Shown here in pieces: positions 59,018 through 64,000 of a stretch of DNA of 64,000 bases; positions within the stretch are counted from its first letter, which is position 1, and each line of letters opens with the position of its first letter. Source of the stretch: Paracoccaceae bacterium (GTDB lineage: Bacteria; Pseudomonadota; Alphaproteobacteria; Rhodobacterales; Rhodobacteraceae); assembly GCA_020637675.1 (NCBI GenBank), contig JACKKD010000001.1:248001-312000 (forward strand), written 5' to 3'. Under the pieces are notes generated by a model, which worked only from the letters and a program-made list of their open reading frames with translations, ran no database searches and had not been told where the DNA came from. The position numbers were made by a program, and so were the translations under genes.

Positions 59018-60111
59018 CGCTCGCCCTCTATATCGCCCGCCGCTTCGCCAAGACCGTCCTTACGGTTTTCGCGGGCTTCTTCGTCCTTCTCTACCTCATC
59101 GACATGATCGAGCAGATCCGCCGCTTCGCCGACGCCGACATCAGCCTCGGCGCGGCAGCGGAGCTTGCGGCGCTGAACACGCCGCAGGCGGTCTACCGCA
59201 TCCTGCCGATGATCCTGATACTGGCCTCCATCGCGGTCTTCCTCGCGCTCGCGCGATCCTCCGAACTCGTCGTGATCCGCGCCGCGGGCCGTTCGGCGCT
59301 CCGGATGCTCGTCGCGCCCCTCGTGACGACGCTCCTCATCGGCGCGCTCGCGGTCGCTCTCCTCAATCCCGTCGTCGCAGGCACCGCCAAGCGCTACGAG
59401 ACGCTCGCCAACCGCTACAAGCTCGGCGAGGGCAACGTTCTCTCGGTCTCGCGCGAGGGGCTCTGGCTCCGCCAGGGCGGGCCGGAGGGGCAGACGGTGA
59501 TCCACGCGGCCCGGTCGAACACCGACGGGACGGTGCTTTACGACGCGAGCTTCCTCGCCTTCGCCGAGGCGAGCGGTCCGGTCGCGCGCATCGACGCGGC
59601 CGAGGCGCGGCTGACCGAAGGAGCATGGTCCCTGACCGACGCAAAGGAATGGCGTTTCGAGGCCGGCGCGAACCCCGAGCGCGAGGCACGCCGCCACGCC
59701 ACGCTCGACCTGCCCTCGGACCTCACCCCGGACCAGATCCGCGACAGCTTCGGCACGCCCTCCACCATCGCGATATGGGACCTGCCGGCATTCATCGACG
59801 GGCTCGAACGGGCGGGCTTCTCGGCGCGCAAGCACAATGTCTGGTTCCAGATGGAACTCGCGCTGCCGCTCCTTCTCATGGCCATGGTGCTCGTCGGCGC
59901 AGGGTTCACCATGCGCCATGCCCGATCCGGGCATACCGGAACCATGGTGCTTCTCGCCATCGTCTCGGGCTTTGCGATATTCCTCCTGCGGAATTTCGCC
60001 CAGGTTCTCGGCGAGAACGGCCAGATCCCGGTCACCCTCGCCGCCTGGAGCCCGCCGCTCGCGGCCGTTCTCCTCTCGCTCACGCTTCTGCTGCATCTAG
60101 AGGACGGCTGA
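59014..60111 (+). CDS. lptG: LPS export permease LptG
   Basis: Partner of LptF. 365 residues with MTLALYIARRFAKTVLTVFAGFFVLLYLIDMIEQI (in parts) at the N-terminus, a periplasmic domain between the third and fourth hydrophobic segments (about 110-275), and LLLMAMVLVGAGFTMRHARSGHTGTMVLLAIVSGFAIF near the end. ATG 59014 overlaps lptF (ATGA); the stop overlaps lptD by 1 nt (TGATG). lptF-lptG-lptD-surA order is conserved in alphaproteobacteria. Confidence 0.93.
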   Translation: MTLALYIARRFAKTVLTVFAGFFVLLYLIDMIEQIRRFADADISLGAAAELAALNTPQAVYRILPMILILASIAVFLALARSSELVVIRAAGRSALRMLVAPLVTTLLIGALAVALLNPVVAGTAKRYETLANRYKLGEGNVLSVSREGLWLRQGGPEGQTVIHAARSNTDGTVLYDASFLAFAEASGPVARIDAAEARLTEGAWSLTDAKEWRFEAGANPEREARRHATLDLPSDLTPDQIRDSFGTPSTIAIWDLPAFIDGLERAGFSARKHNVWFQMELALPLLLMAMVLVGAGFTMRHARSGHTGTMVLLAIVSGFAIFLLRNFAQVLGENGQIPVTLAAWSPPLAAVLLSLTLLLHLEDG

Positions 60112-62261
60112 TGCGGCGGCTGTTGCTCGCGCTCTTCCTCTGGCTCGCCACCCTGCCCGTCCCCCTGCCCGGACGGGCAGAGGAGGCGGCGACCCTCATT
60201 GCCGACAGGGTCTTCCTGACCGCGGACGATCTGCTGACCGCCGAGGGCGCGGTCGAGGTCTTCTACAAGGGTGCACGGCTCACCGCCCGGCGGATCGTCT
60301 ATGACGGCGCGACCGAGAAGCTCGCCATCGAGGGGCCGATCACGCTGACCGACGGGGCGGGCACGGTGATCCTCGCCGATCAGGCAGAGCTCTCGCGCGA
60401 CCTGACCGAGGGCGTGCTCAGAAGCGCGCGTATGGTGCTCGACGAACAGCTCCAGATCGCCGCGGACGAAATCGCCCGGTCGAGCGGCCGCTTCACCCGC
60501 GCCTCCCGGGTCGTCGCCTCCTCCTGCCAGGTCTGCCCCTCGAACCCGACGCCGCTCTGGGAGATCCGCGCCCGCCGCGTCGTCCACGACCAGACCGAAC
60601 GCCAGCTCTATTTCGACCACGCCCAGTTCCGCGTCGCCGGGGTCCCGGTCTTCTACGTGCCGCGCCTGAGGATGCCCGACCCGACGCTCAAGCGGTCCAC
60701 GGGTTTCCTGATGCCGCGCTTCCGCACCACCACGGCGCTCGGGCCGGGGCTGAAGCTGCCCTACTTCATCGCCATCGGCGACAGCCGCGACCTGACGCTT
60801 ACCCCCTATTTCTCGGCGAGCCGCACCCGGACGCTGGAGTTCCGTTACAGGGAAGCCCTCCGCACCGGGTCCATCGAGGTGAACGGCGCGCTGACCCGCG
60901 ACGACCTCCGGCCCGGCGACACCCGCGGCTACCTCTTCGCCTCGGGCGAATTCGCCCTGCCGCGCGACTTCCGCCTCGGCGTCACGCTCCAGGAGGTCAG
61001 CGACGACGCCTATCTCCTCGATTACGGGCTGGAGGAGAAGGACCTCCTGGAAAGCGGCGTCAGCGTCACCCGCACCCGGCGCAACGAGCATGTCGAGGCG
61101 AGCCTCTTTCGCTACTGGTCGATCCGCTCGGGCGACGACAACGCGGTTCTGCCGACGCTCGTCGGCGATCTCAGCGTGATCCGGCGCTTCACGCCGCGCC
61201 TCATCGGCGGCGAGGCCCAGTTCGAGTTCGACCTGCACAGTCACCGCCGCTCTTCCGACGTCTCGACCGATGCGAACGGCGACGGCATCGTCGACGGCCG
61301 CGACGTGGCGCGGGCGAGCGCGGTCGTCGACTGGCGGCGGAGCTGGATCCTGCAGAACGGCATGGTCCTCGCCGGCGCGGCCCAGGTCACCGCCGACCTC
61401 TATTCCATCGGCCAGGACCCGGCCTATCCCGGCACGGTGACGCGCCTCCTTCCCGCCGCCGCGGTGGAGCTGCGCTGGCCCTGGGTCCGATCGGCTGGCC
61501 CGCGCGGGGCGAGCCAGGTGATCGAGCCGGTCGCGCAATTCGTCTGGGCGCCAGACAGCGCCGATGCGGTGCCGAACGAGGACAGCCAGATCGTAAATTT
61601 CGACGAAGGCAACCTCTTCGACTTCAGCCGTTTTCCGGGCGCCGATGGGCGCGAACTCGGCTCCCGGCTGAACCTAGGCCTGACCTGGACGCGCCACGAC
61701 CCCCTCGGCTGGACGCTCGGCGTCACCGCCGGCCGGGTCTTCCGCACCGAGGATCTCGGCCAGTTCTCCACCGCCTCGGGGCTCGACGGGACCAGTTCGG
61801 ACTGGCTTGTCGCCGCGCATCTCGCCACGCCCGACGGGCTTCGCGTGATGAACCGCATGACCTTCGACGACGGTCTCGACGTAAGCCGCGAGGAGCTGCT
61901 CCTCGGCTATGACGGCGGCCGATACGACCTCACGGCGGGCTATCTCTGGCTCGTCGCCGACCCGGCCGAGAACCGCCTGAAGCCGACGTCCGAGCTTGTC
62001 TTCGACGCCGGCTGGGACATGGGGGCGAACTGGCGCGGCTCCTTCACAGGGCGCTACGACTTCGAGGCCGCGCGGGCCACGCGCGCTGCCCTCGGCGTGG
62101 CCTGGCGGACAGACTGCGCCACCGTCGATCTTTCCCTCTCGCGTCGCTTCACGTCCTCGACTAGTGTAAAGGCCGACACCGACATCAACCTGTCGGTCAT
62201 CCTGCACGGGGTCGGCGCGGGGACTGACGGTCGGCGCTACAGGCGAAGCTGCGGCCCCTGA
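60111..62261 (+). CDS. lptD: LPS-assembly outer-membrane protein LptD
   Basis: Outer-membrane barrel that inserts lipopolysaccharide into the outer leaflet. 716 residues: signal peptide (1-22, RRLLLALFLWLATLPVPL), an N-terminal jellyroll (TLIADRVFLTADDLLTAEGAVEVFYKG in parts), cysteines in SSCQVCPSNPTPLWEIRA, and about 26 beta strands in the C-terminal barrel. ATG 60111 lies directly at the lptG stop. It ends without the terminal Phe usual for barrels (SCGP), in line with alphaproteobacterial LptD being variable there. Confidence 0.93.
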   Translation: MRRLLLALFLWLATLPVPLPGRAEEAATLIADRVFLTADDLLTAEGAVEVFYKGARLTARRIVYDGATEKLAIEGPITLTDGAGTVILADQAELSRDLTEGVLRSARMVLDEQLQIAADEIARSSGRFTRASRVVASSCQVCPSNPTPLWEIRARRVVHDQTERQLYFDHAQFRVAGVPVFYVPRLRMPDPTLKRSTGFLMPRFRTTTALGPGLKLPYFIAIGDSRDLTLTPYFSASRTRTLEFRYREALRTGSIEVNGALTRDDLRPGDTRGYLFASGEFALPRDFRLGVTLQEVSDDAYLLDYGLEEKDLLESGVSVTRTRRNEHVEASLFRYWSIRSGDDNAVLPTLVGDLSVIRRFTPRLIGGEAQFEFDLHSHRRSSDVSTDANGDGIVDGRDVARASAVVDWRRSWILQNGMVLAGAAQVTADLYSIGQDPAYPGTVTRLLPAAAVELRWPWVRSAGPRGASQVIEPVAQFVWAPDSADAVPNEDSQIVNFDEGNLFDFSRFPGADGRELGSRLNLGLTWTRHDPLGWTLGVTAGRVFRTEDLGQFSTASGLDGTSSDWLVAAHLATPDGLRVMNRMTFDDGLDVSREELLLGYDGGRYDLTAGYLWLVADPAENRLKPTSELVFDAGWDMGANWRGSFTGRYDFEAARATRAALGVAWRTDCATVDLSLSRRFTSSTSVKADTDINLSVILHGVGAGTDGRRYRRSCGP

Positions 62262-62311
62262 TCGGCGGACCGCAGCGGCATGAAGAGAACAGAGCAGACG
62301 GACGGCAGACG

Positions 62312-63607
62312 ATGCGCATCACGACCCTGATCCCCCTCGCCCTCGCGGGCCTGACCGCCCTTGCGGCGCCATCCGCTGCCCAGTCGGGCCAGTTCTCGCC
62401 CGTCGTCGTGGTGAACGACAGCGCGGTGACCGCGTACGAGCTCGACCAGCGGGTACGGTTCCTGACGATCCTGCGCGCGCCCGGCGACCCAGTCGCCGAG
62501 GCCGAGAAGGGGCTGATCGAGGACCGGCTCAGGGTCGCGGCCGCGAAGGCTGCGGGCATCGCGATCGGCGAGGACCAGGTTGCCGCCGGCATGGCCGAAT
62601 TCGCCGGCCGCGCCAATCTCGACACCGAGCAGTTCGTGCAAGCCATCGGCCAGGGCGGCGTCGCGCCCGAGACCTTCCGCGATTTCGTGAAGGCGGGCCT
62701 CGCCTGGCGCGAGGCGGTGCGGGCCAGGTTCCTTTCCAAGGTCGCGATCAGCGAGGCCGAGATCGACCGGGCGCTTTCCGTGCCGGCGCAGCGCGGCTCC
62801 GGTCCGCGGGTCAATCTCTCTGAAATCCTCATCCCCACCTCAGGCGGCACCGCGATCGAGAAGCGCGACTTCGCCGAGGAACTGGCGAAGTCGATCGGTT
62901 CCGAGGCCGCCTTCGCCGCCGCCGCCCGCCAGCACTCCGCCGCGCCCTCGCGCCTGAATGGCGGTCGGGTCGGCTGGATTCCGGTCACGAACCTGCCGCC
63001 GCAGGTGCGCCAGGTCATCGGCGGGATGGGCAACGGCCAGGTAAGCCCGCCGATCAACCTCGGCAACGCCATCGCCATCGTCCGGCTGAGAGGCATCGAG
63101 CAGGCCGGCGAGATTTCGGCGGCGAACCTGACGGTCGAATACGCCCAGGTCGTCCTGCCCGGCGGACGCTCGCCCGAGACGCTCGCCGAGGCCGAGCGCA
63201 TCCGGGGCGAGATCGATACCTGCGACGACCTCTACCGGGTGTTCGGCGGCGCCCCGGCCGGCACGGTCCGCCGCGAGACGCGGGCGCTGTCGCAGGTGCC
63301 GGGCGACATCGCGGGCGAACTCGCGCGCCTCGACGACAACGAGGTCTCGACCGCCCTGACGAGCGGCGGCGGGCTCGTCTTCCTCATGCTCTGCAAGCGG
63401 TCCGCCACGCTCGCGGCCGGGGCCTCTGCGGCCGATCTCGCCGCGCCCGCCGCCGACGGCGTCCCGGCAATCGACCCGACGCTCGGCTTCGGCCAGGGCC
63501 CGAGCCGCGCGCAGGTGCGCGAGGAACTGACCAACCAGCGCCTTGCCGCGCTGGCGGACGGCTGGCTGGCCGAACTCAGGGCCAATGCCATCATCCGCAC
63601 GCCCTGA
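62312..63607 (+). CDS. surA: Periplasmic chaperone/peptidyl-prolyl isomerase SurA
   Basis: 431 residues: signal peptide (about 1-24, MRITTLIPLALAGLTALAAP), the SurA N-terminal domain (PVVVVNDSAVTAYELDQRVRFLTI), a parvulin domain (about 180-265, NLSEILIPTSGG, NGGRVGWIPV, GQVSPPINLGNAIAIVRL), and a second, degraded isomerase-like segment. SurA escorts outer-membrane proteins such as LptD to BAM. It stands 50 bp after lptD and 12 bp before pdxA, the usual order (then rsmA/ksgA outside the window). Confidence 0.93.
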   Translation: MRITTLIPLALAGLTALAAPSAAQSGQFSPVVVVNDSAVTAYELDQRVRFLTILRAPGDPVAEAEKGLIEDRLRVAAAKAAGIAIGEDQVAAGMAEFAGRANLDTEQFVQAIGQGGVAPETFRDFVKAGLAWREAVRARFLSKVAISEAEIDRALSVPAQRGSGPRVNLSEILIPTSGGTAIEKRDFAEELAKSIGSEAAFAAAARQHSAAPSRLNGGRVGWIPVTNLPPQVRQVIGGMGNGQVSPPINLGNAIAIVRLRGIEQAGEISAANLTVEYAQVVLPGGRSPETLAEAERIRGEIDTCDDLYRVFGGAPAGTVRRETRALSQVPGDIAGELARLDDNEVSTALTSGGGLVFLMLCKRSATLAAGASAADLAAPAADGVPAIDPTLGFGQGPSRAQVREELTNQRLAALADGWLAELRANAIIRTP

Positions 63608-63619
63608 GGCCGGGTGCCG

Positions 63620-64000
63620 ATGACCGCCCCCATCGCCCTCACCTGCGGCGACCCTTCAGGCATCGGTCCCGAGATCGCCGCGAAGGCGCGGGCGCGGCTC
63701 GGGACCGACCTCGACTTCTTCTGGATCGGCGACCCCTCGCACCTGCCGCAGGGAACGTCCTGGATGCAGATCGCGCGGCCCGCCGACGCGGCACGCGTCG
63801 CAGCGGACCATCTGCCGGTGCTGCGCCACGACTTTCCCGCCGCCGCCCTCCCCGGGACGCCCACGGCAGAGAACGCCGCGGCCGTGATCGCCGTCATCGC
63901 CCGCGCAGTTGCGCTCGTGATGGCCGGGGAGGCTTCGGCCGTCTGCACCGCGCCGATCCACAAGAAGGCGCTGAAGGACGGCGCCGGCTTCGCCTTTCCC
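63620..64000 (+). CDS. pdxA: 4-hydroxythreonine-4-phosphate dehydrogenase, N-terminal part
   Basis: Oxidises 4-phosphohydroxy-L-threonine in the DXP-dependent route to pyridoxal phosphate. 127 complete codons from ATG 63620 to the window edge; about two thirds of the gene lies outside. APIALTCGDPSGIGPEIAAKA at the start (as separate short motifs GDPSGIGPEI) and VCTAPIHKKALKDGAG near the cut, with the metal/substrate lysine region, identify PdxA. It follows surA, as in many proteobacteria. Confidence 0.95.
   Translation, partial: MTAPIALTCGDPSGIGPEIAAKARARLGTDLDFFWIGDPSHLPQGTSWMQIARPADAARVAADHLPVLRHDFPAAALPGTPTAENAAAVIAVIARAVALVMAGEASAVCTAPIHKKALKDGAGFAFP

Overview
The window is high-GC chromosomal DNA from an alphaproteobacterium, most likely a member of the Rhodobacteraceae. 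This rests on protein character (class II B12-dependent NrdJ, fused indolepyruvate oxidoreductase, TIGR02281-type aspartic protease, Rhodobacter-type holin/endolysin pair), gene order (trp-moa-lexA; lptF-lptG-lptD-surA-pdxA), a GAACN7GAAC LexA box and a GC-rich hairpin repeat ending in GTATTTG...ATGAAG. About 60 protein genes and one tRNA are packed tightly, many with ATGA or TGATG overlaps. There is no prophage, IS element or CRISPR array.

Layout. 1-3.1 kb (minus): 5' part of nrdJ, tRNA-Pro(TGG), a DUF192 protein, a double cold-shock protein, pdxH. 3.2-10.3 kb (plus): fabI, a LysE exporter, gpt, a small membrane protein, an aminotransferase, a PpiD-like foldase, trpE. 10.4-12.5 kb (minus): a YibQ-like divergent polysaccharide deacetylase whose reading frame is broken twice inside an Ala/Pro repeat. 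12.6-18.2 kb (plus): trpG-trpD-ung-trpC-moaC-moeA-lexA. 18.2-20.2 kb (minus): comEC. 20.3-23.9 kb (plus): gltX, gltA, a small outer-membrane barrel. 24.1-37.1 kb (minus): an EF-G-like GTPase, a crotonase, ccmH-ccmF, a holin-endolysin pair, ccmE, thpR, murI, an acyltransferase, fused indolepyruvate:ferredoxin oxidoreductase. 37.3-41.5 kb (plus): a LysR regulator, a candidate small RNA with a strong terminator, purL, bolA, grxD. 41.5-45.8 kb: zapA and a coiled-coil partner (minus), tkt (plus), DUF2267 (minus), an HPF-cold-shock fusion (plus). 45.8-50.3 kb: manC and an arylsulfotransferase-like protein (minus), phosphomannomutase (plus). 50.3-55.4 kb: DUF4202, a 55-aa protein, a TfoX-C protein, ndk (minus), an ABC-F ATPase, MarC, a membrane aspartic protease. 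55.4-57.8 kb (minus): ACT protein, holC, pepA. 57.9-64 kb (plus): lptF-lptG-lptD-surA-pdxA (pdxA cut by the window end).

Most genes are housekeeping: tryptophan and B6 synthesis, cytochrome c maturation, LPS export, purine synthesis, translation. The points most worth following are: (i) a gene-transfer-agent-type lysis cassette (endolysin plus holin) inside the ccm locus, in a window that also holds lexA, comEC and a TfoX-C protein, all with known or plausible links to GTA production or DNA uptake; (ii) three GAAC half-sites at 11-bp spacing over the lexA promoter; (iii) a perfect 8-5-8 operator dyad in the promoter of the indolepyruvate oxidoreductase gene; (iv) a probable sRNA ahead of purL; and (v) the doubly frameshifted YibQ-like gene.
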